A DNA stretch of 54,079 nt from Lachnospiraceae bacterium UBA938 (GTDB taxonomy: Bacteria; Bacillota; Clostridia; Lachnospirales; Lachnospiraceae): assembly GCA_002293475.1 (NCBI GenBank), contig DBDG01000041.1, positions 1 through 54,079 on the forward strand. The letters run 5' to 3'. This document shows positions 13,701 to 21,454 of this stretch, one piece after another. How positions within the stretch are numbered: position 1 is the stretch's first letter; the number at the start of each line of letters is the position of its first letter. The notes under the pieces were generated by a model that saw only the letters and a program-made list of their open reading frames with translations, was not told the origin of the DNA and did no database searches. The translations under genes and the position numbers were made by a program.

Positions 13701-16112
13701 ATCGTTACCGATTACAAACAGTTCATGATCAAAACTAGGAGAGTGGAAAGTCACGTCAGTCAACAGCGTACAATCCATAAAAGCCTCGTCCCCGATATTT
13801 TGCACCGAATTGCCGATGACGACTTCTTCCAGCCGCGGCAGCCCCTTAAAGGCTCCGGCGGCTATCGTAGTCAACGAATTATCCGCTATGGTAAGTGACC
13901 GCATCCGGTCACGTAAGTTCCTGTTAGATAAGGCATCACTGGCAATATCCGTGATCTTGATATCACCGACCGTACTGGGAATAATCAGATCCACATAATT
14001 AGAGCCGTTAAAGCTGCCGTCTTCTACCAGCTCACAGTCGGTCAGCTCGCCGTTCTCGTTCGCCTGCAGGATGTACTGGCCGTCACTGACCTCATAACAC
14101 TCCGTCCCGCTGCTGTCGGTATACAGATAAGGTATAAAATCCGACACTCTTGTATAGGCGCTCCATGTCGAACGGCGCGGCAAGGCCTTCTGGCCCTGAA
14201 TGCCGGTGAGGGCTGCCGAAAAAAGCTCCGGCCCGCGGACATAAAAATCAGGATTGGTAACGTCCAAGAACAGATACTGTCCCATATAATCTTCCGGTCC
14301 TATGCCGGCAGGACTGACATCTTCATACTGATAGGATGCATAACCGCCGTTGGTCCCGCCCGCAATATTAGGGAATTCCACAAACTCCAGTCCGGTACAG
14401 TCTTTAAACATGCCGGAAGGAATCTTAACCACTCCGTTGTTACGATCAGAACCGTAACTTGACGGCATAATGACACTTTTCAAACCTTGTCGCCCTTGAA
14501 AAAGATAATTACCCAAAGCTCTGCCCGTGCCGCCGGTGACTCCGCTCGGAAGCGTAACCGTTGTCAGGAAGCCCGGTGCTTCCGTGTGTAACGCAAAGCA
14601 GCCGTCACCGATGTCAAAGCCAATTAAGCTGTCGGGAAAGGGAATGCTGTTTAGCAGCGGGCAGTCATAAAATGCATAGGGACCGATCGTAGTGGGGTTC
14701 TGCTTCAGGTTGGACAAATCTGCTGTCTGCAGATTCTGCGCATAGGCAAAAGCACCCGCCCCGACGATATCAATCGTAGCCGGTAATACTAGATTCTGGA
14801 TATTGGTACCGCGAAAAGCCTCCGCCCCGATCGCGCGCGCGCCTCCTTCAATGGATATACTGGTCAGATATATACAATTCTTAAAGGCCTTATTGCCGAT
14901 CTGGAGAACATTCGTAAACACAATCGATTGGATAAAGGATGATTCAAACGCACTGTCACCGATATATTTGATCTCGGAAGGTACCACCAGATTGGTTACA
15001 TTATCGACATCATAAAAAGCCTCTTTGCCAATACCGATAACCATTTCCGACCGTGAAGTAACCAAGAAACCGTTTCCATCCAGTTCGACTCCCCCTTCCC
15101 CGGTTAACTGGCCGCCCTTGGCCACGTAAAGGAGGGTACTGCTATTACCGCCGCTTCTCTGGTCGTTTACAGCCATCAGTGTAAAACCCCTGCCAGGAAG
15201 CCTGTCGGAGTCATTAAGCGGCAAGGATTCCGCCCACTCACAATAAAAACGCAGCTTCTGTTCCGTATCAAGGTCGGCCGGCGAGCGGGTAAATTCTGCA
15301 TCTACCGCGCCACCGGGCGGGGGCACAACTGTCGGCGCCGTAGGTTCATCTCCGATGCTGTCGATCACCCACTGGGCATGAGCGGCATCATAGGCCGCTT
15401 TGGCTATCTCATAGTTATAATAGGCTTCACACTCTCTGGTAAAACGGTTATAATCATTCTGCCATTCCGGCTGCGCCTCAATAAATAACATATCCTCTGT
15501 CTTACCTTGAAGCATAGCGTTTTTATAGTCACTATATTTAAAAGAATATACTTTCGACCCTGCTCCCCCACCTGGCCAGGAAGCATTGTTGGTACCATCA
15601 TCGTACTGAGCCCCTTGAAAAAAATCATTGAATTTCTGTTCAGTAACCAGATAATACTCTCTGGCCAGATAATTACTCATGCTGATCTCGCCGGCCGGCA
15701 ACATAGAACTATAGCCATTGATGATGGCTACCGGACCCGATGTGCCGGAAATACCGCTATGAACCGAATAGTAATATTGATCGACTATGGTCCACGGCGT
15801 GGCTGAAGAAGACATTTCATAAATTGTATAAGATGTTTTCAGAGCTGAATCAGCCGGTCTTTCCAGAAAAGTCTGGGAAGCTACCCAGCCGGGTGAAGTT
15901 TGATCTATCGTCGGATAAGCGGCGCTGCCGCGGTTGTCGTCAGCCCTGGCAACGGCATCCTCCCATTTTACACCCGCTTCGATATCACCTACCGGTATCG
16001 CGGACACTACGATGGCCGATGCCATAAATAATACCCCGAACGTCCGCCGGACCTGTTTTCTCAGCTTAAAGTTTATTTTCTTATTTGTCTTAGCTGTTTT
16101 TCTTTTCGACAT
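10794..16112 (-). CDS. Giant BspA-like surface protein with InlB-type repeats and TPQTG sorting signal
   Basis: The 1772-residue protein starts with the basic, hydrophobic export signal KLRKQVRRTFGVLFMASAIV. Repeated LRR_5 units (for example IGDSAFESSFIQSIVF, IGNKAFKNCIYLTSISI) occur around 340-620, 690-800 and 1050-1280, interrupted by long non-repeat inserts. Then come an InlB/Listeria-Bacteroides repeat (YTVTFYEQDGKTVHVE...GYNFVRW), a divergent bacterial repeat (TVTATYK), Ser/Gly/Pro linkers, and a domain with MDISLY and ATHFSPYTVY like that of its neighbour. It ends TPQTGDLFHPKWFL, a hydrophobic span and KKDKK. Being 12 bases after the sortase gene, it is almost certainly a sortase substrate. 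ATG start with AGGAGAG. Confidence 0.9.
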   Translation of the reverse strand: MSKRKTAKTNKKINFKLRKQVRRTFGVLFMASAIVVSAIPVGDIEAGVKWEDAVARADDNRGSAAYPTIDQTSPGWVASQTFLERPADSALKTSYTIYEMSSSATPWTIVDQYYYSVHSGISGTSGPVAIINGYSSMLPAGEISMSNYLAREYYLVTEQKFNDFFQGAQYDDGTNNASWPGGGAGSKVYSFKYSDYKNAMLQGKTEDMLFIEAQPEWQNDYNRFTRECEAYYNYEIAKAAYDAAHAQWVIDSIGDEPTAPTVVPPPGGAVDAEFTRSPADLDTEQKLRFYCEWAESLPLNDSDRLPGRGFTLMAVNDQRSGGNSSTLLYVAKGGQLTGEGGVELDGNGFLVTSRSEMVIGIGKEAFYDVDNVTNLVVPSEIKYIGDSAFESSFIQSIVFTNVLQIGNKAFKNCIYLTSISIEGGARAIGAEAFRGTNIQNLVLPATIDIVGAGAFAYAQNLQTADLSNLKQNPTTIGPYAFYDCPLLNSIPFPDSLIGFDIGDGCFALHTEAPGFLTTVTLPSGVTGGTGRALGNYLFQGRQGLKSVIMPSSYGSDRNNGVVKIPSGMFKDCTGLEFVEFPNIAGGTNGGYASYQYEDVSPAGIGPEDYMGQYLFLDVTNPDFYVRGPELFSAALTGIQGQKALPRRSTWSAYTRVSDFIPYLYTDSSGTECYEVSDGQYILQANENGELTDCELVEDGSFNGSNYVDLIIPSTVGDIKITDIASDALSNRNLRDRMRSLTIADNSLTTIAAGAFKGLPRLEEVVIGNSVQNIGDEAFMDCTLLTDVTFHSPSFDHELFVIGNDAFKTNSRKLIFNGDIELGYAPFDFAMDPLQGNIAYDINGDPTGLRILYKSLSPTLLTVMYDNDAEEVVLLNYPKFDRLDANNPGYLRNMERYYTELYEGSPYNQQRTDFVAAFTAAGGDPDQEAALYENPALYGPWLSRAYLDDPNGDGSDADKITGIEAYYERNPYSIIDNFNNTNPQDWERASLTESAMVNATKHIVIPAGITSIDAQSYFDTSNGRVNSNRPNFSVYFNPNNADSYINQDEYNMIMGDPANSTENEIPVVSGLFSGYYTDFNSAHPNEQQVRGNDQIESVTMSTVKSLPAHAFDSCESLKQVTLGDALMDIGTAPFRGASNLSIVIGNEKYLVDKGIIYSRKPDESYRIEQTLSARGALVGESYVTSETDPLIVNVSEIAKGAFEDCDVLNRVDLTDADLLKIIPEDCFNDCKVLRTVRLPESVSRIEAGAFGLNDSLNVYIPGYEVHIATDAFKLLSKTADPTTSHIIQTYADTSAEEYAVYHRDTRGMGIDVELMNDRYMVDFLDHMGIPLIDTQRVPWGEEAIPPSEEVMAAYEEELAGINRVFIEWSKPYNAIKEHTTIIAIVKNLEDTANMYTVTFYEQDGKTVHVEMKVAHGGSLYEPIPPVISGYNFVRWIPNDLTNIVKDMTVIPLYEKAGSSGSSGSSSPSPSVSPSPSPSPNGTRYTVSVSGGSGSGSYTPGTVVTISAFAAGDGRVFDRWTTASTGVGFLDATSPTTTFTMPAGNVTVTATYKTALSASTGTGSSGGGTSGSSSGSTGSSSGSSSGTRVEVSKPGIPNTGLAAATVNGSLDNFVVKITEDPAATAAVVEALQNQYGDISSIRYLPMDISLYDSTGTTKITDTEGLSVNITLPLPSDLVDYAGNNRVAAATGGILENLGTRFTTIDGIPCVNFTATHFSPYTVYVDTLNLSASVMDDTPQTGDLFHPKWFLVMGLASISLLLFLKKDKKVTLITA

Positions 16113-16124
16113 GAAATCTCTCCT

Positions 16125-17261
16125 CTAGGAAACACGTTTCGCAACTACCACAAATCTACCGTCCGACTGGGAATTGTCGCAGGTAGATAAAGTCAGCAGC
16201 TGGTCGCCGTAATTCGCCGTAACACCAGTATCATATAAGGACATCGCCGCCATTTCCTTCATATTAGAATCAAACTCTTCGGCGGAATTGGCCTCAAGAA
16301 ACTGATAATACTTGAATACTATGTCATTTTCATTATAAACCTTGGAACGGAACGCATACATGATTTCGTAAGTTCCCTTCTCATATATCGTATCAAACTG
16401 GATGACCGAGTGCTCCTGATAATACGATTCCTTCGCATACTGCTGCAACGAACCGAACATCTTACCTGATTTCATATGATGACCATAGATAATTAGGTTC
16501 GTTGACCGGGGATAGAGAGTACACTGGTAATCCATAAAGATACTCCCATTCTTATCATATTCCTGATCGAAATTATGGTCAAGATAATATTCATTGTCCG
16601 TTGTCTGCAATACGGGGTAATCTATTATTGTATCGTCAATTTTAAGCCATCCGATTAGCCTTTTATTCATATTATATAAAGTTTTATATTCTTCCATGAT
16701 ATCCGGCACCGCGATATCCCCGGTCCTATTGACTTTTACCTCCTGCCATGGCACTGCCCCGTTCCTTCCGGCATCCCTGAGCTCCGCCAAGGCCTGAACA
16801 TCCTGGTCCGTCCTTTCCGCAAAGAAATAATAAATGCCAAAATAGGAAAGACTTGCCACAGCCAAGATACTGAATACTGTCACTATCACTTTACGTCGCT
16901 TTTCTTTCTTGCGGATGATGGCAATGATTTCTTTCTGCATTTCATTGTCATAGTCTTCCAAGCTGCCCTTATTGCCCTTACTGTCACTGATCCTGCCGCC
17001 GCTCCCTTGGACACCAGCCGGTGCCGACTTTAATTTTTCCATCAGGTCAAATATCTCGTCATCAAAATCATTGCCCAGAACCGATTCAAATGAATACTTC
17101 CCGACCTTAAGCTCATCCGACAGTCTCCGGACATCATCTCCATTATGTAAGGAATAACGGCTTTTTATTTCATTTATCTTCTGTTCGTCCCTGAGCGCGG
17201 CCTCATAGTCCGCCCTAGTCCGAAATCTTCTTCCGGCAACCGAAAAGCTATTGCTGTCCAC
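16125..17261 (-). CDS. srtB: Class B sortase with long cytoplasmic N-terminus
   Basis: In this 378-residue protein the catalytic residues are H261 in YGHHM, C361 in TLSTCD and R369 in GRFVVVAKR. One membrane span lies at about 124-147. The 120 residues before it are charged and would be cytoplasmic; they begin with VAGRRFRTRADYEAALRDEQ, longer than in standard SrtB (about 220-250 residues in total). Class B sortases in Clostridia cleave (S/N/P)PxTG-type signals, which fits the SPDTG and TPQTG ends of the two following genes. The start is GTG with GGAGGGG upstream. First gene of the surface operon. Confidence 0.92.
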   Translation of the reverse strand: MDSNSFSVAGRRFRTRADYEAALRDEQKINEIKSRYSLHNGDDVRRLSDELKVGKYSFESVLGNDFDDEIFDLMEKLKSAPAGVQGSGGRISDSKGNKGSLEDYDNEMQKEIIAIIRKKEKRRKVIVTVFSILAVASLSYFGIYYFFAERTDQDVQALAELRDAGRNGAVPWQEVKVNRTGDIAVPDIMEEYKTLYNMNKRLIGWLKIDDTIIDYPVLQTTDNEYYLDHNFDQEYDKNGSIFMDYQCTLYPRSTNLIIYGHHMKSGKMFGSLQQYAKESYYQEHSVIQFDTIYEKGTYEIMYAFRSKVYNENDIVFKYYQFLEANSAEEFDSNMKEMAAMSLYDTGVTANYGDQLLTLSTCDNSQSDGRFVVVAKRVS

Positions 17262-17288
17262 GTGATCCCCTCCAATATTTATATTTTT

Positions 17289-17316
17289 ATTTTACTATAT
17301 CTTGCAATTTTTTCAA
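17289..17316 (-). promoter_or_regulatory. Promoter of the sortase/surface operon
   Basis: Minus strand TTGAAA (17316-17311), 16-base spacer, TAAAAT (17294-17289), about 28 bases before the GTG start. The surroundings are very AT-rich, so other choices nearby are possible. Confidence 0.45.
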
Positions 17317-17453
17317 TAGTTTTGTCAACATATTGTACAAAATTATCGCAAGTAATATTTTCCAATCGAAAAATAAAATTTATCCGCTAATTGGAAACAC
17401 TGACAAGCCCTGATACATAAGATAAACCATAAATAAACCTTTGGAGGCAAATT

Positions 17454-17723
17454 ATGAGCGACTTAACAGCAACAGGCTGTGGATGCAACAATTCTTGTTC
17501 AAACAATAACGGATGCGGTTCCTTGATGCTCATCATTCTGTGCTTATGCTGCTGCGGCGGCTTGGGCAACGGATGTGGTAACGGCTGTGGCAATGGCTGT
17601 AATGATGGCTGCGGATGCGGAAACAACGGCATAGGAGACGGTATTCTTCCGATTCTGCTCATCCTGTGCTGCTGCGGCGGTTTGGGCAACGGATGTGGTA
17701 ACAGCTGCGGTTGCGGATGCTAA
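17454..17723 (+). CDS. Cysteine/glycine-rich small protein with two internal repeats
   Basis: An 89-residue protein with 20 cysteines and many Gly-Asn-Gly steps. Two hydrophobic segments, each running into CCCGGLGNGCGN, divide it into two copies of one pattern: an oily stretch (LMLIILCL, then ILPILLIL) and then a CG-rich tail. The DNA of the two CCCGGLGNGCGNxCG parts is nearly identical, so it arose by duplication. The start is ATG with GGAGG at the right distance, so it is translated. I know no named family. The form recalls small coat or envelope proteins of spore formers, or a metal-binding peptide. No maturase lies next to it, which argues against a peptide natural product. Confidence 0.7.
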   Translation: MSDLTATGCGCNNSCSNNNGCGSLMLIILCLCCCGGLGNGCGNGCGNGCNDGCGCGNNGIGDGILPILLILCCCGGLGNGCGNSCGCGC

Positions 17724-17847
17724 TCTGTACGGATACCTAGGACGGAAGGAAACTTAAAGACTTATATATCAGCTTGGGATTTCCATCCCGTCAAACGAAC
17801 CATTATGATCTATCAGCCTGCCCGGCAGGTTGGTGACTGTACTGGGG

Positions 17848-17871
17848 AAATAGGCTCGCATGAGCCTATTT
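17848..17871. terminator. Hairpin terminator after the cysteine-rich gene
   Basis: AAATAGGCTC pairs with GAGCCTATTT around the loop GCAT, followed by TTCT on the plus strand. A small CCTGCC/GGCAGG hairpin lies just upstream, near 17818. The remaining 17724-17950 has no gene that I can see. Confidence 0.6.
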
Positions 17872-17950
17872 TCTACGAAATGATATTCTAATGTGCTTAT
17901 CTTTTACATAAGTTTAAAAAAACAGAGTGAAAACTGCATGAGGAACTGCT

Positions 17951-18691
17951 ATGAGATTTAACGATCATCATAAAGCCCTGGCCGAAGACCGTATATTAGC
18001 CTTTGACACTCTGTTTACTACCAACCAGATACAAAAGTTTAAAATCCTCCTGCCTTTTCTGGACAATCAGATGCAGAAGCAGATGGCTATCATGATCAAG
18101 CTTATGGAACTGCAATATGCCATATCTTATTTCCAGAACAATCCTTATCAGCTATGCGGCTGCTTCACCAAGGAAACACCCGTGGACTTCCGTTCCCTCA
18201 TAAGTGCTCTAAGTGCCTACACCGACCGCCACGAAAGACAGCAGATGGAACATTTCATGAATATCTTCCAGACCATGGAAACCTACCGCGAGGTCGCCCA
18301 GACCTTTGAAATGATGAAAGAGTTCATGCCCGATATGAACTTCTTCGGTGAAGGCGGCATCTTCGGCACGAGCAGCGACCTCAACGCCGCCGGCCAAGAT
18401 AGCGGCAGCGAAACAGCTGACCACGGCCACGAAAACCGCACATATGTTGACGATGAACCGACACATTACAATAGCTTTAATAATGACCGCTATGAAAACG
18501 GCTCTGATGAAAACGGCTCTGATGAAAACGGCTCTGATGAAAACAGATCTGATGAAAACGGATCTGACAAAAATGAACCCAATGACCCTGAAAAAACCAA
18601 TAATGATAATATGATGAAAATGCTGATGAGCATGCTCACCCCGGAACAGATGCAAATGTTTGAAATGTTTGGAGGTAAACAATTTGAATGA
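17951..18691 (+). CDS. Hypothetical protein with DENGS repeats
   Basis: A 246-residue protein, ATG with GAGGA seven bases upstream. Residues 1-130 are helical and methionine/glutamine-rich (LDNQMQKQMAIMIKLMELQ), with one CGC pair. The middle is disordered, carrying about five units of DENGS encoded by 15-bp tandem repeats near 18490-18565. The end, MLMSMLTPEQMQMFEMFGG, is a methionine-rich helix. There is no signal peptide or membrane span. I recognise no family. It overlaps the next gene by eight bases, so the two proteins are probably made together. Confidence 0.75.
   Translation: MRFNDHHKALAEDRILAFDTLFTTNQIQKFKILLPFLDNQMQKQMAIMIKLMELQYAISYFQNNPYQLCGCFTKETPVDFRSLISALSAYTDRHERQQMEHFMNIFQTMETYREVAQTFEMMKEFMPDMNFFGEGGIFGTSSDLNAAGQDSGSETADHGHENRTYVDDEPTHYNSFNNDRYENGSDENGSDENGSDENRSDENGSDKNEPNDPEKTNNDNMMKMLMSMLTPEQMQMFEMFGGKQFE
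18495..18569. repeat. 15-bp in-frame tandem repeats
   Basis: The unit GATGAAAACGGCTCT is repeated about five times, with the last copies diverging (AGATCT, GGATCT). It encodes the DENGS run of the surrounding gene. Confidence 0.8.
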
Positions 18692-18971
18692 CCCCAAAAA
18701 ACCTGAGTGGATGAACGATCCCCTGCTCGCCGATATCGACCCCATAAAACTGGAACTGCTACAGACCCTTGTATTCGAAAGCAAAAACGTAAGCCGTGAA
18801 CAGATGCTGCCTTTCATGATGTCCTTAGCCAAGCGCGGAAACGTTAAAAACACTTCCTTCACCGATGCCGAAACTGAAATCATCGTGACCGTCCTGAAAA
18901 AACACGCCGCTCCCGGCGACCTGGACAAAATAAATAAAGTTATGGCAATGCGCCGTTCCAAAAGGAACTAA
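18684..18971 (+). CDS. Hypothetical protein, 95 residues
   Basis: The best start is TTG at 18684, eight bases after GGAGG; an ATG at 18660 in the same frame has no ribosome site. The protein begins (L)NDPKKPEWMNDPLLADIDP and continues with a helical body (LELLQTLVFESKNVSREQML) and a basic end (MAMRRSKRN). There is no membrane span. No family recognised. Its start lies inside the end of the previous gene, so translation is coupled. Confidence 0.75.
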   Translation: MNDPKKPEWMNDPLLADIDPIKLELLQTLVFESKNVSREQMLPFMMSLAKRGNVKNTSFTDAETEIIVTVLKKHAAPGDLDKINKVMAMRRSKRN

Positions 18972-18974
18972 TTA

Positions 18975-19011
18975 GCTTGGGTTCCGGCGGTAAACCCATC
19001 GGAACCCAAGC
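18975..19011. terminator. Terminator hairpin between convergent genes
   Basis: GCTTGGGTTCCG pairs with CGGAACCCAAGC, a 12-bp GC-rich stem with a 13-base loop. It lies between the stops of the plus-strand gene (18971) and leuS (19028). T-tracts are weak on both sides; the stem strength and place make a shared terminator likely. Confidence 0.7.
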
Positions 19012-19027
19012 CCATCTCCGCCTCAAT

Positions 19028-21442
19028 TCAATTCTTAACCACGATATTCACAATCCGCCCCGGCACATAAATCTCCTTTACTACTGTCCCGTTCAGGCGC
19101 TCTCCCAGTGCCTTCTTACCCGCTTCAATAGCTTCGGCACTGCCGATATCCGCCGCAACCCGGATAACAGTCCTAGTCTTGCCGTTCACCTGTACGGCAA
19201 TCTCCTTCTCACTGTCCGCCATCGCCTTCTCATCAGCCGTCGGCCAAACATTTGCAAATACGCTGCCGCTCCCCCCCAGTTCTTGCCAAAGTTCTTCGCT
19301 GATATGGGGGGCAAACGGTGCCAGCAAGATCACCGCGGTTTTCAGCGTTTCTTTATCAATACCGCCCGTCCTTGCCAGTTCAATCATCTTATTATTATAT
19401 TCCATAAAACCGGAAACGACCGTATTCAAGCTAAAATTCTCCAGCCGCTGCGAGATATCAAAGATCATCTTATGGCGGATCCTCACCGTCTCAGCCGTAG
19501 CTGCGCTCCCCTTATCCTTATGCTCCATGACCAGATGGTAAAACCGGGTAATAAACCGGTATACGCCTTCAATGCCCCGGTCATCCCACTCCGAATCCAG
19601 TTCGGGGGGGCCGACAAAGAGTTCATAGAGCCGCAGCGAATCACACCCGTAATCCCGCACCAAGTCATCAGGAGAAATAGTATTCCCTTTCGACTTGCTC
19701 ATTTTCACCCCGTTCTTACCGGTTATCATCCCTTGATTAAACAGCTTTACAAAGGGCTCTTCAAAACCAACGACCCCGATATCATACAAAAACTTCGTAT
19801 AGAAACGCGAATACAACAGATGCAGCACCGCATGCTCCACGCCGCCGATATACATATCCACCGGCAGGTAACGGGCGGCCTTGTCTTTGCTGATCAGGCT
19901 TTCTTGGTTCTTATTGTCCACATAGCGCAAGAAATACCAAGAAGACCCGGCCCACTGCGGCATCGTGTTGGTTTCCCGTTTGGCCGGCGCCCCGCACTGA
20001 GGACAGGCGGTATTGACCCATTCCGCAATATCGGCAAGCGGGGATTCCCCGGTCCCGGTCGGCTGATAAGACTCCACTTCCGGAAGCAGCAAAGGCAGCT
20101 CCTCTTCCGGCACCGGTACGCAGCCGCAGACCGGGCAATGGACGATGGGAATCGGCTCGCCCCAGTATCTCTGGCGGGAAAAAACCCAGTCGCGAAGCTT
20201 ATAGTTGGTCGTCCGTTTCCCCTTCCCCTCAGCTTCTATCATTGCCGGTGCCTCGTTCTTTAAGACCGCTGACTCCATGCCGTTCCAGTCTCCGGAATTG
20301 ATCACCGTTCCGGTAGCCTCGGTATAGGCTTCCGCCATATCGGGGATTTCCTTTCCGTCTTTGGCGATGACCTGCCGGATCGTGATGCCGAACTTCTTGG
20401 CAAACTCAAAATCGCGGTCATCATGAGCCGGCACACACATGATGGCGCCGGTGCCGTAGTCGGCCAAGACATAATCGGAAAGCCAGATCGGAACCTGCTC
20501 CCCGCTCATCGGATTGATGGCATAGGAGCCGGTAAAAACTCCCGTTTTTTCTTTATCCTGCAGACGGTCCACGTTGGATTTCATCGACGCTTCATATATA
20601 TATGCCGCTACCGCTTCGCTGGTCTGCGGTGTCGCCAGCCCGGCCGCCAGCTCATGTTCCGGTGCCAGAACCATAAAGGTGGCGCCGTAAAGTGTGTCCG
20701 GCCTAGTAGTAAATACGGTTATTTTCTCGGTTCCCCCGGCTATCGGGAAATCGACCTCAGCCCCGTAAGACTTGCCGATCCAGTCGGCCTGCATCTTTTT
20801 CACCTTTTCGGGCCAGTCAAGCTTCTCCATATCCGCCAGCAGCCGGTCGGCATAACGGGTAATCCTGAGCATCCACTGCTTGAGGTTCTTTTTGGTAACT
20901 TCTTCGCCGCAGCGCTCGCATTTGCCGTTCACCACTTCTTCGTTGGCCAGACCGGTCTTGCAGGAAGGGCACCAGTTGATCGGCATTTCTTTTTCATAAG
21001 CCAGGCCCGCCTTGAACATCTTGACAAAGATCCACTGGGTCCATTTATAAAAATCAGGGTCAGTAGTATTGACTTCCATATCCCAGTCATAAAGCGCGGC
21101 GATCTGGTTGATCTGCGTCTTTATATTGCTGACATTTTCCGCCGTAGCGATGGCCGGATGGACGCCCATCTTGATGGCATAGTTCTCCGCCGGCAGACCA
21201 AATGCATCCCAGCCCATCGGATGGATGATATAGTGGCCGCCGTTCAGCATCTTATACCGACTCCACACGTCCGAGATCACATAACCGCGCCAATGCCCGA
21301 CATGCAGCCCGCTTCCCGAAGGATAGGGGAACATATCGAGACAGTAGTATTTCGGTTTCTTGCCGTCATTGATGTTGACCGGGTCGGCTACCCATTTCTT
21401 GCGCCATTTTTCTTCTACCTCGCGGTGATTGTATCTTGCCAT
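19028..21442 (-). CDS. leuS: Leucyl-tRNA synthetase
   Basis: Charges tRNA-Leu with leucine in the cytoplasm. The 804-residue length is normal for the bacterial enzyme. The class I signature HVGH is at 47-50, preceded by the family motif MFPYPSG; KMSKSKGN is present in the C-terminal part of the catalytic core. The zinc-type cysteines CxxC...CxxC (NWCPSCKTGL...CERCG) and the editing insert with TRPDTLYGATF are intact. It lies 12 bases after hflC. There is no T-box directly upstream, so it appears to be expressed from the hflKC promoter. Confidence 0.98.
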   Translation of the reverse strand: MARYNHREVEEKWRKKWVADPVNINDGKKPKYYCLDMFPYPSGSGLHVGHWRGYVISDVWSRYKMLNGGHYIIHPMGWDAFGLPAENYAIKMGVHPAIATAENVSNIKTQINQIAALYDWDMEVNTTDPDFYKWTQWIFVKMFKAGLAYEKEMPINWCPSCKTGLANEEVVNGKCERCGEEVTKKNLKQWMLRITRYADRLLADMEKLDWPEKVKKMQADWIGKSYGAEVDFPIAGGTEKITVFTTRPDTLYGATFMVLAPEHELAAGLATPQTSEAVAAYIYEASMKSNVDRLQDKEKTGVFTGSYAINPMSGEQVPIWLSDYVLADYGTGAIMCVPAHDDRDFEFAKKFGITIRQVIAKDGKEIPDMAEAYTEATGTVINSGDWNGMESAVLKNEAPAMIEAEGKGKRTTNYKLRDWVFSRQRYWGEPIPIVHCPVCGCVPVPEEELPLLLPEVESYQPTGTGESPLADIAEWVNTACPQCGAPAKRETNTMPQWAGSSWYFLRYVDNKNQESLISKDKAARYLPVDMYIGGVEHAVLHLLYSRFYTKFLYDIGVVGFEEPFVKLFNQGMITGKNGVKMSKSKGNTISPDDLVRDYGCDSLRLYELFVGPPELDSEWDDRGIEGVYRFITRFYHLVMEHKDKGSAATAETVRIRHKMIFDISQRLENFSLNTVVSGFMEYNNKMIELARTGGIDKETLKTAVILLAPFAPHISEELWQELGGSGSVFANVWPTADEKAMADSEKEIAVQVNGKTRTVIRVAADIGSAEAIEAGKKALGERLNGTVVKEIYVPGRIVNIVVKN

Positions 21443-21454
21443 GTCTTTATCTCC

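Noticed and set aside
18209..18961. Long minus-strand frame opposite the DENGS-repeat gene
   Set aside because: It is the mirror of two well-supported plus-strand genes; the repeats read there as repetitive Ile/Phe/Val-rich runs typical of antisense frames.
18977..20263. 428-codon plus-strand frame opposite leuS
   Set aside because: leuS is certain on the other strand; the antisense frame has no ribosome site and no domain.
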